Source: Candidatus Rhodoblastus alkanivorans
GTDB taxonomy: Bacteria; Pseudomonadota; Alphaproteobacteria; Rhizobiales; Beijerinckiaceae
Assembly (NCBI RefSeq): GCF_022760755.1
Contig: NZ_JAIVFP010000001.1
Span: 761,501-825,500 of the forward strand
DNA length: 64,000 nt
Reading direction: 5' to 3'
The notes beneath the pieces were generated by a model. The model saw only the letters and a program-made list of their open reading frames with translations, was not told the origin of the DNA and did not search any database. Made by a program: the position numbers and the translations under genes. This document shows, piece after piece, positions 8,498-16,960 of the stretch; position 1 is the stretch's first letter; every line of letters starts with the position of its first letter.

Positions 8498-9577
8498 CTA
8501 TGGTTTACGGAAAATTGAGAAATGCCCCTCGGCATCATTGCTGACCGAATAAGTCAATATTGCGGTCGACTTCAAAAATTCGTGAGCGAGTGCGACCGAG
8601 GGCCAATTGATGTCGTCGAGAACGAGATGGCCGCCCGAGCGCAGGAGCTTCAGCCAATAAGCGCAGTCGAACACGCTCTGCTCGACCGAATGGGCGCCGT
8701 CCACATGGACGAGGTCGATCTTGTCGGCGTAGCGCGCCGACTGGAACACCGGAATTGCGGCGTCCGACGGGATTTCGAGAACCCGGACATGCTTTTCGAG
8801 CTGCAGCCGCTGGACGTGGCCGAAGAAATTGCGCTTGATCGCGACGAGGTCGATTTTGCGCCACCAATCGTCATTGACATCATTGGTGGCGGTCTCCACC
8901 GCGACGGCGTTTTCCCAGGGCTCGACGCCATAGATCACGCCCGCGCCCTTTCTGGCGAATGCGGCGGCGACCGGCAGCAGGGACTTGCCGCCGAAAATGC
9001 CGATTTCGACCGCGAGCCCGCAGTCTGGCGACGAAGCCAGCTCATAGAGCTTGGCCGCCTTGTTGGCGGTGCACCAGCCATCGACGCGGTCGAGGATTTT
9101 GAGCAGGCTGTCCAGGCCGCCCTCGCGCAGGGCCCCGGCTGGATCGACTAGAGACATGAGGTTCACGGGAACGGTCTCCGCTTCGGATTGCGGCTGATCG
9201 GGTTGCGCCTGCGTCTGGCCGGCGTGGGCCTCGAACTGGCGCAAGGTCCGCTCGCGCTCAAACAACAAGGCCTGGAGCGCCGTGATCTCGTCCTCGCGTC
9301 GGGCGACGATTTCACTCAAGCGCGCGATTTCCGCCTCCCGCTCCCGGTTGGCGGTTTCTCGCTCGACAATGGCCTGCTCGCGCTCCGCCAAAGTCGACTG
9401 GATTGCTTTGATTTCCTGATCCTTTTGAGCGATGAGGCCGCAAAGCCGCTCGATTTCGGCTTCCCTCTCGCGCGTCACCGTCTCCCGTTCGCGAATCGTC
9501 TGCTCCCGCAGTCGCAGCAAGCGCTCCAAATCATGCGCAGCCGTTGCGCTGTCTGAAAGTTGGGGATCGTTTTTCAT
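8498..9577 (-). CDS. Coiled-coil protein with C-terminal class I SAM methyltransferase domain
   Basis: About 359 residues. Residues 15-140 are a highly charged coiled coil with near-repeats of RERE-x-EI-x-RL (REREAEIERLCGLI, REREAEIARLSEIV). A linker rich in Gln and Pro follows. Residues about 175-359 fit a Methyltransf_24-type Rossmann fold: LAVEIGIFGGKSLLPVA is the SAM-binding glycine loop, IDLVHVDGAHSVEQSVFD motif II, and GGHLVLDDINWPS the later strand. The start at 9577 has GGCGGA about 5 bases upstream; in-frame starts at 9589 and 9691 are alternatives. It heads the exporter operon and probably methylates the polysaccharide or its lipid carrier. The coiled coil may serve as a molecular ruler, as in chain-length regulators such as WbdD (analogy only). 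Confidence 0.75.
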   Translation of the reverse strand: MKNDPQLSDSATAAHDLERLLRLREQTIRERETVTREREAEIERLCGLIAQKDQEIKAIQSTLAEREQAIVERETANREREAEIARLSEIVARREDEITALQALLFERERTLRQFEAHAGQTQAQPDQPQSEAETVPVNLMSLVDPAGALREGGLDSLLKILDRVDGWCTANKAAKLYELASSPDCGLAVEIGIFGGKSLLPVAAAFARKGAGVIYGVEPWENAVAVETATNDVNDDWWRKIDLVAIKRNFFGHVQRLQLEKHVRVLEIPSDAAIPVFQSARYADKIDLVHVDGAHSVEQSVFDCAYWLKLLRSGGHLVLDDINWPSVALAHEFLKSTAILTYSVSNDAEGHFSIFRKP

Positions 9578-9965
9578 CAATTCCGCCATAACGCCAAGGG
9601 ACGGAAAGGCGCCGCCCAGAGCGAAGCGCAGCGCCAGGCGACGCGTCGGATCGTCCGGCCGCATCGCCGCGAAACAATTTCGAAAGCGCACCTATCACGT
9701 CGGCGGGAAAGCGAAAAGCGCGAAAAACGGCTGATCGAATTCGAAGCTGGCGCCTTGCCACTCCAGGTAGAAGTTCTCGCCAAACCGCCGGGCCGGCCGC
9801 GATTGACAATCGGACGATAAATTGCGCATTTAGGCAGCGTTCATAAAAGGATTTAAGCGCCATCTATAAAAAATTGTTTTGAAATCTGTTTTGGGGGAAA
9901 GGTCATCCAGCCGGGACGCGTTCGTATTTTTGCGGCCCGGCAGCAACGGAACTAGCGGTAGCCAA
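9578..9965. promoter_or_regulatory. Divergent promoter region of the polysaccharide island
   Basis: About 390 bases separate the exporter operon (left, minus strand) from the glycosyltransferase gene (right, plus strand). The stretch 9815-9900 is clearly more AT-rich than its surroundings, with runs such as TATAAAAAATTG. It is the most likely place for the two divergent promoters. No operator or riboswitch motif was recognised, and no credible gene is seen. Confidence 0.4.
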
Positions 9966-11315
9966 ATGACGAAGCCACGCCTCGCCATCGTCAGCACATT
10001 CGACGACCTGTGCGGCATCGCGGGATATACGCGGTTTTTGATCAAACAGATCGAAGGCGATTTCGACGTCGACGTATTCGATCTCGACCAGTTCTTCATG
10101 CGCTCCGGCGACAAAAGCGTGCGGCGGCTCGCGGACGAGATGATTATGGAGTTTTGCGCCAAAGCCGGAACATACGATTTCGTCAACATCCAGCTCGAAC
10201 ACGGCACGCTCGGCCGTAAAAGGGGCGATATTGTGCGGCGCTTCCGCTGGATCGCGCAAGCCGCGCCGGCGCTGTCGGTGACCTTCCACACCATTTTACG
10301 GCCCGAACTCGAAGCCTATCTGGTCACCAAGGCCCTTTCGCGCTTCAACCTGTTCAAGGCGGTTTCAGTGGTTGGCCGCCATTTCAACGTCAAATTCATG
10401 AACAAGCGGATCTATGGCCTGCTGCGGCGCGAAGCGCGCAAAAAGCCGGTCAATGTGATCGTCCACACCCGCCGCGATATGCGCGTCATGCGTTACGTCA
10501 ATCGCCTGCCGGCGGTGTTCGACCATCCGCTCTGCTTCCTGCGCGACAAGGACATCGCCGAAATCCGCGCCTCCGGCGCGCAAACCGCGTCACCCCAGCT
10601 CAAAAGCCTCCCACCGGACGCCAAGACCATCGGCGTCTTCGGCTTTCTGTCGGAATATAAGGGTTTTGAGACGATGATCCGGGCGATGCATCATCTGCCC
10701 GAGAATTACCACCTCCTGTTTTTCGGCGGTCTTCACCCCAACGAGATCAAGAAAGAAGAAAAAATCAATCCCTATGTCAATAAATTGCTTCGGGAAGCCT
10801 TTGTCGATCGCTCCATTTTCGACGTCTACGAAAAGACCAGCCTGAATTTCACTATAAGCGACAAAAATCTTTCGTTTCTGCTTGATCACCCAAAAGACAT
10901 TGGCCATCGCCTGCATTTTCTCGGCGCGCAGACCGACGAAGGTTTTGCCCGTGCGATGGCCTATTGCGATGTCGTCGTCCTGCCTTATCTCGAAGTCGGC
11001 CAGTCGTCGTCCGGGCCGATGAGCATGGCGATCGAAATGGGCGCGCGCATCATCGCCGCGCGCAACCTCGCCTTCATGCAATTCGCGCGATATTTTCCCG
11101 AGACGATCGAATTTTTCGAAATCGGCAACCATCTCGAACTGGCGCAGCGGATTGCGAGCGCCCCGGAATTTCCGGCGGAATCGCGGCGCCGCCCCTATAA
11201 TGCGGAAAGCAATCGCGCGCTCTATCTGGCCGCCAATTCCAGGATTCCGCCGGAGACGGCGCGGTCCCGGACGGAACCCGCGCCATCTATGAAAATGGCG
11301 CGCGAATCGCTCTGA
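9966..11315 (+). CDS. Glycosyltransferase, GT4-like, in the polysaccharide island
   Basis: A 449-residue soluble enzyme with a two-lobed GT-B pattern. The N-terminal lobe starts MTKPRLAIVSTFDDLCGIAGYT, with GIAGYTRFL typical of donor/acceptor loop regions. The C-terminal lobe has TIGVFGFLSEYKGFETMIRA, HRLHFLG, and DVVVLPYLEVGQSSSGPMSMAIEMGARIIA, the EX7E-like region of family 4. The start at 9966 is chosen because homology-like sequence begins there; the in-frame extension to 9879 looks non-coding. A ribosome site is weak. It is convergent with the KpsD-like gene, with 27 bases between stops. It probably adds a sugar to the exported glycan or its linker. The sugar specificity cannot be read from sequence. 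Confidence 0.8.
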   Translation: MTKPRLAIVSTFDDLCGIAGYTRFLIKQIEGDFDVDVFDLDQFFMRSGDKSVRRLADEMIMEFCAKAGTYDFVNIQLEHGTLGRKRGDIVRRFRWIAQAAPALSVTFHTILRPELEAYLVTKALSRFNLFKAVSVVGRHFNVKFMNKRIYGLLRREARKKPVNVIVHTRRDMRVMRYVNRLPAVFDHPLCFLRDKDIAEIRASGAQTASPQLKSLPPDAKTIGVFGFLSEYKGFETMIRAMHHLPENYHLLFFGGLHPNEIKKEEKINPYVNKLLREAFVDRSIFDVYEKTSLNFTISDKNLSFLLDHPKDIGHRLHFLGAQTDEGFARAMAYCDVVVLPYLEVGQSSSGPMSMAIEMGARIIAARNLAFMQFARYFPETIEFFEIGNHLELAQRIASAPEFPAESRRRPYNAESNRALYLAANSRIPPETARSRTEPAPSMKMARESL

Positions 11316-11342
11316 GGCCGCCCAACCGCAATCAATCTCTGG

Positions 11343-12530
11343 TCATTTGATGGTGGCGGCCGCGTTGGCGATGCTGGCGCTGGAGCCGACCATGCCCATG
11401 CCGCCGCCGATGATCGCGAACATTTTCTGTACCGGCGTCGACGGCGAATCCGCGACATAGACGATGTCGTGGTTGGCGATGCGGAACCGCTGCGCCAGGA
11501 AAAGGCCTTGCGGGTCGCGCAAGTCGAGATGGTAAATGACCGGAGTGGCGCTGCCGGGCTGGACCAGCGGGCTATTGGGGCGCAGGGTCCTCGCGACGGA
11601 ATAGACCTCGTTGCGGAAGACGAACACGCCGGCCGGATCGGACCTCTCGTCGAGCAGCCCGCCGGCCTTGGTCAAGGCCTCCGCCAGGGTGATGCCATCG
11701 GCCTCGAAGGGGACTTCCGCGTTCCGGCCGGTGGCGCCATAGGCCATGAAGGTCTGTGGCGCGCGCACGAAGGTCAGCACGTCGCCGGGACGGATATAGA
11801 CGTTTTCGGCCGGATGGGCGATGACCTGGAGCAGGGGCGTGCGCGAAGTGACCGAACCGCGCGTCAGTTCGACGAAAGTTTCGTTGACCGGCGCGCGAAC
11901 CCCGCCGGCCGTGGCCAGCACGTCGAGCAGCCGGTCGCCCTTGACCGAAAGCGGAATCCGACCGCCCCCGGTGACCTCGCCGACGACGGTGGCGGAATTG
12001 GTCACCGAATGGGTGACATTGACGATGACCTGCGGCTCGATCGCCTTGCCCTTGAGCGCCGCTTCGATGACGCTCTGGACCGCGCTCGGCGAGCGTCCGG
12101 CGACATGGATCCGACCCGCATAGGGCACCGTGATGGAGCCGTCGCGGCCCACCACCTGCTCGGGCAGAGCGGCGCTGTTCGAGCCGGTCGAAAATTTGCC
12201 GGCGGCGACCGGCGACGAAAAGAGGCCGCCAGCGCTCGCCTCCCAGATCGTCACGACAATCGTGTCGCCAACCGAGATGAGCGGCTCCACCGGCGTGGAG
12301 CGGCTGGGAAAGCGCGTCGCAAAACTGTCGAAACGGCGCTGTTTGAGGACATCGATCACGCCCGGCGTGACCCCGACCACCACATAGGGCGGGGCCTGGC
12401 TCGCGCTGCCGATGATGTCCGACGCCCCCGGTCCCTGACCGGGAAGAGCCGAGCAGGACGCAAGCCCGGACAGGAGCGCGCAGAAAAGCGCGAGGCCGAC
12501 GCTGAAGCGGAAACTGACGTTAATCGACAT
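11343..12530 (-). CDS. Wza/KpsD-like polysaccharide export outer-membrane lipoprotein
   Basis: A 395-residue protein with a lipoprotein signal ending in lipobox LASC (Cys about 26). A Poly_export domain follows (about 75-175: LISVGDTIVVTIWEA, GRDGSITVPYAGRIHVAGRS, QVIVNVTHSVTNSATVVGEV). Then come two SLBB-like domains (GRIPLSVKGDRLLDVLATAGG; VPFEADGITLAEALTKAGGL, IYHLDLRDPQGLFLAQRFRI). This is the outer-membrane channel partner of the KpsE/M/T exporter. ATG 12530 has AAGG six bases upstream; a TTG six bases earlier is less likely. It lies apart from the exporter operon, transcribed on the same strand, with the glycosyltransferase gene in between on the other strand. Confidence 0.9.
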   Translation of the reverse strand: MSINVSFRFSVGLALFCALLSGLASCSALPGQGPGASDIIGSASQAPPYVVVGVTPGVIDVLKQRRFDSFATRFPSRSTPVEPLISVGDTIVVTIWEASAGGLFSSPVAAGKFSTGSNSAALPEQVVGRDGSITVPYAGRIHVAGRSPSAVQSVIEAALKGKAIEPQVIVNVTHSVTNSATVVGEVTGGGRIPLSVKGDRLLDVLATAGGVRAPVNETFVELTRGSVTSRTPLLQVIAHPAENVYIRPGDVLTFVRAPQTFMAYGATGRNAEVPFEADGITLAEALTKAGGLLDERSDPAGVFVFRNEVYSVARTLRPNSPLVQPGSATPVIYHLDLRDPQGLFLAQRFRIANHDIVYVADSPSTPVQKMFAIIGGGMGMVGSSASIANAAATIK

Positions 12531-12781
12531 CTTCAACCTTGTTGTCCAGACTTTCGCAATTGAAAGCCCGTCCGGCCGCTAGCGCTGACCGCCCAAACTC
12601 TGCCGATTTAACGCCGGCTTCGTTTTCGATCAACGAAAGGCCTCGGAACCCGGCGAGATTTTATCCGGCTGCGACAAATTCAACACAAGAGCGCTGACGA
12701 AAAGGTTACGATTGCTTATAGAGGGACTGCGCGCGCGCCGCAGGTTCGCGCCGCATACTAGTTCGATCCAGGGGGTGAATT

Positions 12782-14098
12782 TTGCGGCATTTGTCGGACG
12801 CCGAGCAAAATTTCTTGCAGCGCGTGGGCCAAAAGCGCTCCGTCGTCTCCGGGACGGACATTACGCGCGTAATGCCCGCGGCCGGCTTCGACCGGCTGCC
12901 GGGAAGCGAGGAACAGCGTTTTCTGCGCGAGATTTTCCTCAAGGCTGGCCTGTCGAGCCCCTATTTCCTGCTCCACGAGGGCGACGCCGGCGCGCGCTCG
13001 GTGGTCGATGGGCGCGAGGTCCTGAATTTTTCCAGCTATGATTATCTCGGATTGAATCATCACCCTGCGGTGCGGGCGGCGGCCTGCGCGGCAGTCGGAC
13101 AATATGGCGTTTCGGCTTCCGCCAGCCGGCTGGTCGCCGGGGAGCGCCCGATCCACCGCCAGTTGGAGGCGGCGCTGGCGCGCCATTACGGCCACGACTC
13201 CTGCCTGACCTTCGTCAGCGGCTATGGCGCCAATGTCAGCGCGCTGACCGCCTTGCTCGGGCCGCGCGACCTGATCCTGCACGACGCGCTCGCCCATAAC
13301 AGCATCGTCATGGGCGGCGAATTCTGCCGCGCCGAGCGGCGCGCCTTCCCGCACAACGACCTTGCCGCCCTTGACGCTTTGCTGGCCGACCTGCGGCCCC
13401 GCCGCCAGCGGGTGCTGATCGTCGCCGAAGGGCTTTACAGCATGGACGGTGACCTTTGCGACCTTCCGGGGCTCGTCGAAATCAAGGAGCGCCATGGGGC
13501 CTGGCTGATGATCGACGACGCTCACGGCCTCGGCGTGCTGGGCGACAATGGCGGCGGCGTGTTCGAACATTTCGGCGTCGATCCGCGCCGGGTCGACATT
13601 TGGATGGGCACGATGTCGAAGGCGCTCGCCTCCTGCGGCGGCTATATCGCCGGCTGCACGGCGCTGATCGAACATCTGAAACATTCCGCGGGCGGCTTCG
13701 TCTATAGCGTGGGCCTCGCGCCGCCGCTTGCCGCCGCCGCGCTGGCCGCGCTCGAAATTCTTGAGGCCTCGCCCGACAGAGTGGCGAAATTGCGCGCCAA
13801 TTCGCTGGCCTTCGCGGAGGCCGCCCGCGCCGCCGGGCTGGACACGGGCCTCAGCGCGGGCGCCGCCGTCGTCCCGGCGATGGTCGGCAATTCTCTGGTC
13901 GCGGCGCGCCTCAGCCAACAATTGCTCGAACGCAGGATCAATGTGCAGCCGATTATCCATCCCGCCGTTCCCGAGGGCGAGGCGCGACTGCGCTTCTTCC
14001 TGAGCAGCGAACATGAGGCCGGCGCCGTCGCCGAGGCGGCGGCGATCGTCGCCGAGGAACTCGCCGCGCTGCGCGCCGACGGAGAGCCAGCGCAATGA
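12782..14098 (+). CDS. PLP-dependent alpha-oxoamine synthase (RkpG/WcbT- or Spt-like)
   Basis: A 438-residue fold-type I PLP enzyme that would condense an amino acid with an acyl thioester. The catalytic Lys lies in GTMSKALASCGGYIAG, the PLP-binding Asp in WLMIDDAHGLGVLG, and the substrate loop in NFSSYDYLGL and SASASRLVAGE. An N-terminal extension of about 75 residues precedes the BioF-like core. Such enzymes occur in capsule loci (RkpG of Sinorhizobium, WcbT of Burkholderia), where they act on the lipid anchor. They also act as serine palmitoyltransferase in bacterial sphingolipid synthesis. The TTG start at 12782 is supported by GGGGGTG about 5 bases upstream. It overlaps the acyltransferase gene by ATGA. 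The exact product is unresolved. Confidence 0.8.
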   Translation: MRHLSDAEQNFLQRVGQKRSVVSGTDITRVMPAAGFDRLPGSEEQRFLREIFLKAGLSSPYFLLHEGDAGARSVVDGREVLNFSSYDYLGLNHHPAVRAAACAAVGQYGVSASASRLVAGERPIHRQLEAALARHYGHDSCLTFVSGYGANVSALTALLGPRDLILHDALAHNSIVMGGEFCRAERRAFPHNDLAALDALLADLRPRRQRVLIVAEGLYSMDGDLCDLPGLVEIKERHGAWLMIDDAHGLGVLGDNGGGVFEHFGVDPRRVDIWMGTMSKALASCGGYIAGCTALIEHLKHSAGGFVYSVGLAPPLAAAALAALEILEASPDRVAKLRANSLAFAEAARAAGLDTGLSAGAAVVPAMVGNSLVAARLSQQLLERRINVQPIIHPAVPEGEARLRFFLSSEHEAGAVAEAAAIVAEELAALRADGEPAQ

Positions 14099-15258
14099 TG
14101 GGCGAAACGATCCAGAGCGGCGCGCTCAAAGTCGCGCCGGTGACCGACAAGGCCGGCCTCAACAACTTTCTCGCCGCCGCGCGCCGCGCCCAGGCGACCA
14201 ATCCCCAATGGGTCGAGCAACTTCACGACGAGGTCGCGATGATGCTCGACCCCAAAAAATCGCCGCTCGCGCGCGCAAATGTCGTGCAGCCCTTCGTCGC
14301 CTTGCGCGACGGCGAGCCGGTCGGACGGATCGTCGCCATCATCGACGCCGCCCATATCGCCAAATATGGCGATTCCTGCGGTTTCTTCGGCTTCATCGAC
14401 GCGATCGACGACGCGCAGGTCTTCGCCGCTTTGTTCGCGGAAGCCGAGCAATTTTTGCGCGCTAAGGGAATGCGACGCGTGCGGGGGCCGTTCAATCTCA
14501 ATATCAATGGCGAAAGCGGCCTGCTGGTCTCAGGCTTCGAACATCCCCATATCGTCCAGACCAATCACGCCCCGCCCCATTACAGGCGCCATATCGAGGC
14601 CCTGGGCTACGGCAAGACGGTCGATCTTCTCGCCTATGTTTGCCGCATCGCCGACTCCGCGCTGCCGGAGAAGGTCGCCCGCAACATGGCCAGCGTCAAG
14701 GAAGCGCCGCGCATCGACATACATTCCATGTCCTATTTCAGCTATCGCCGCGACCTGCCGCGCATTCTATCTTTCTTCAACGAGGCCTGGTCGGAAAATC
14801 TCTATGCGACGCCGATCGGCGTCGAGGAGGGCCGCTTCATCGGCGATATGATGCTGCCCATCGCCAAGCCTAAATGGTTCAACATCGCCATGCACCAGGG
14901 CGAGGACATCGCCGTGGTGGCGCAAATTCCCGACGTCAACGAGGCGCTGCGCGGCCTCAACGGCAAGCTGCTGCCCTTTGGCGCGGCCAAATTGCTGTGG
15001 CGCGTCCATGTGCGCGGAACCCGGCGCGCGCGGGTGATGCTGGCGGGCGTCGCCAAGAAATGGCGGGACACTACGGTCGGCATGGCGGCCATCGGAATGT
15101 TGATGGCGCGTTCGGTCGCCGACGCCCGCGCCGCAGGCGTCGAGGAAGTGGAATATAGCTGGCTGCTGGAGCACAATTCCGCCGCGATCCGGCCGGTGGC
15201 GCGGATGCTGCCGGCGCGCCACACCCGCACTTTCCGGCTCTACGAAAAGGCGCTGTAG
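14095..15258 (+). CDS. GNAT-superfamily acyltransferase-like protein (YghO-like)
   Basis: A 387-residue cytoplasmic protein. N-terminal half: VQPFVALRDGEPVGRIVAII and GFFGFIDAIDDAQVFAALF, typical of GNAT-fold strands, then RRVRGPFNLNINGESGLLV. C-terminal half: VEEVEYSWLLEHNSAAIRP and AARMLPARHTRTFRLYEK-like sequence, matching the last strands of acyl-CoA N-acyltransferases. This resembles E. coli YghO and, as far as I recall, the GNAT-fold bacterial ceramide synthases. It is translationally coupled (ATGA) to the alpha-oxoamine synthase, so it likely N-acylates the amino-ketone that enzyme makes. Its stop overlaps the convergent sulfotransferase gene by 19 bases. Substrate and chain length are unknown. 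Confidence 0.7.
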   Translation: MMGETIQSGALKVAPVTDKAGLNNFLAAARRAQATNPQWVEQLHDEVAMMLDPKKSPLARANVVQPFVALRDGEPVGRIVAIIDAAHIAKYGDSCGFFGFIDAIDDAQVFAALFAEAEQFLRAKGMRRVRGPFNLNINGESGLLVSGFEHPHIVQTNHAPPHYRRHIEALGYGKTVDLLAYVCRIADSALPEKVARNMASVKEAPRIDIHSMSYFSYRRDLPRILSFFNEAWSENLYATPIGVEEGRFIGDMMLPIAKPKWFNIAMHQGEDIAVVAQIPDVNEALRGLNGKLLPFGAAKLLWRVHVRGTRRARVMLAGVAKKWRDTTVGMAAIGMLMARSVADARAAGVEEVEYSWLLEHNSAAIRPVARMLPARHTRTFRLYEKAL

Positions 15259-16598
15259 GCCGGCTCGGCTTCCTCGTCCGGCGCATCGGGCGCGGGCTCG
15301 GGGATCGCGCGCCAGCCGTAAAAGCCGAACGCGACGCCGCGCCGGCGGCTGTCGAACGCCGCACCGCCGGGCCGGCCATAAGTAAAGGTCTCGCCGACGT
15401 CGATCTCCAGCCGGATGAAATCGCGCGTAGAGCGGGTCTCGACGATCAGGACCTCGCGGAAATTCTCTTCCGGCGCACTAGCGTCGGGCGCGAAACGATG
15501 GGGCGTCTCGCGCCCGTCCGTCCAGACCCGCAGCCTTTCGCGCTGGCTCTCGTCGGCGAAAGCGCGAATCCATAATTTCAACTCCAGGCGCGCATCCGGC
15601 GGCGTCGGCATATAGAGGGTGAAGCGCGGCTGCGGCCCACTCCAGACATTGCAATTGTCGAGGCCCGGCCCGTCGCGCCCATGAAAACCGGCGCCGACCA
15701 GGGGCGAGCGGACGGAAAACACGACATCGCCCCGGTTGCGGCCCAAGACGTCGGCGAGGACGACGCTGGCGTGCTCGGTCTCGAACATTTCGGTCGAATA
15801 TTCCGGGCCGGCGGCGAGTTGCTCCTCGAACAGGGCGCGGGCGCCGCGGTAGACGCGAATATCGGCCTCGGTCAATTCATCGAGCAGATCGGCGGCGGCC
15901 TCGACTTCCGGCGCCGCATTTTCGGCCGAGGCGCTGACATTGAGGCGCGGCGCGGCGGCGAGCGGCGCGATTCCCAGATCGCGCGCGAGCAGGCGCAGGA
16001 ACGGGGTCAGATCTTCGGTCACGCCAACGAGATCGAAACAGCGCAGGTTTTGGAGCGCCACATCGACCAGCGAAGCCGCCTCGGCGCCGACAGCCTCCTC
16101 CTCGGACAAGGTCACGCGCGCCAGGGCGCGGGTCATGTAATTGTCGAGCGCAAAGCTTTTGCGATATCTGGCGAGAAAGTCGCGCAAGGCCATCCCGGCG
16201 ACGGCGTCGGCGACCATCGGTTTGGTCTCGTGGCCGAAAAAACGATGCGACTCGTAATCGGCAAGTCGGCGCCAGTCGGCCACCTGCGAAAAAATCCGCC
16301 GCCGCGGCTCGCGCAATACAGTGAAGGCGAAAGTGCCGGGCGGGGCGTATTTGAGCAGCGGCATATGCGAGCCGATAAAGCTCGAACCGAAAAAAGCCTG
16401 ATGGAATCGCGGGGCCATCAGGCGCTCGAAATCAGTGGCGCGCGGAACTGCGTTCATCGCCAGTTTCAATTCGCGCGTCGCCTCATAGCCCATGCGACGG
16501 TCGTCGGACTGGTAAAAATCAAGCCAGAAATTGATCGAAGTGCCGCCGCATTTCTTGAGGTGATAATGAAAGACGCGGCGCTTCAATCCAATCGTCAT
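15240..16598 (-). CDS. Sulfotransferase-family protein with extra C-terminal domain
   Basis: A 452-residue protein. Near the N-terminus, VFHYHLKKCGGTSINFWL is the PAPS 5'-phosphosulfate loop. FTVLREPRRRIFSQVADW (about 100-117) is the 3'-phosphate site with conserved R/P. DNYMTRAL and LRCFDLVGVTEDL follow as in carbohydrate sulfotransferases. Residues about 285-450 form an additional beta-rich module (RFTLYMPTPPDARLELKLWIR, DFIRLEIDVGE) resembling carbohydrate-binding folds. The start at 16598 puts the loop close to the N-terminus; an in-frame codon at 16652 would add 18 residues. By context it may sulfate the exported polysaccharide. No PAPS synthesis genes are in the window. Confidence 0.75.
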   Translation of the reverse strand: MTIGLKRRVFHYHLKKCGGTSINFWLDFYQSDDRRMGYEATRELKLAMNAVPRATDFERLMAPRFHQAFFGSSFIGSHMPLLKYAPPGTFAFTVLREPRRRIFSQVADWRRLADYESHRFFGHETKPMVADAVAGMALRDFLARYRKSFALDNYMTRALARVTLSEEEAVGAEAASLVDVALQNLRCFDLVGVTEDLTPFLRLLARDLGIAPLAAAPRLNVSASAENAAPEVEAAADLLDELTEADIRVYRGARALFEEQLAAGPEYSTEMFETEHASVVLADVLGRNRGDVVFSVRSPLVGAGFHGRDGPGLDNCNVWSGPQPRFTLYMPTPPDARLELKLWIRAFADESQRERLRVWTDGRETPHRFAPDASAPEENFREVLIVETRSTRDFIRLEIDVGETFTYGRPGGAAFDSRRRGVAFGFYGWRAIPEPAPDAPDEEAEPAYSAFS

Positions 16599-16960
16599 GG
16601 CTCTGACCAGCAGGAACGGGGCGCGCGAAATCGCGGATTGGCCGCCCGACATCTATACGCAGGGCCGCTTCGCCGCAAGGGCGCCGGCGCTCCCGGATCG
16701 ATTGCGGTTCGACCAGAATGGAAGCGCCGGAAGAGCGACGCGGCGATCGAACCGTCGCCAATAGCCGGCGCGCATGGAGTCGGGCGGCAAACCGCCCTTC
16801 ACCGTTTCCGGAGGCGGACGGCAGGATTTAAGACTTGAGCCCCGGAACTACTTTGGCAGAATTAGAGTCTTCCGTTCGCTCAGAATCGGAATAATGCTCT
16901 AGTTCATTGTTTTAACGCATATTATTGTACAAAAAGTCTGCAGCTTTTTGGGGATTTGCT
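16599..16960. other. Intergenic region with an imperfect rhizobial-type inverted repeat
   Basis: About 360 bases between the sulfotransferase start and the protease stop, with no credible gene. At 16864-16902 an imperfect palindrome pairs TAGAGTCTTCCG with CGGAATAATGCTCTA. It resembles the short extragenic repeats common in Hyphomicrobiales and could terminate the protease operon. The AT-rich segment 16905-16950 has no recognised motif. Confidence 0.45.
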
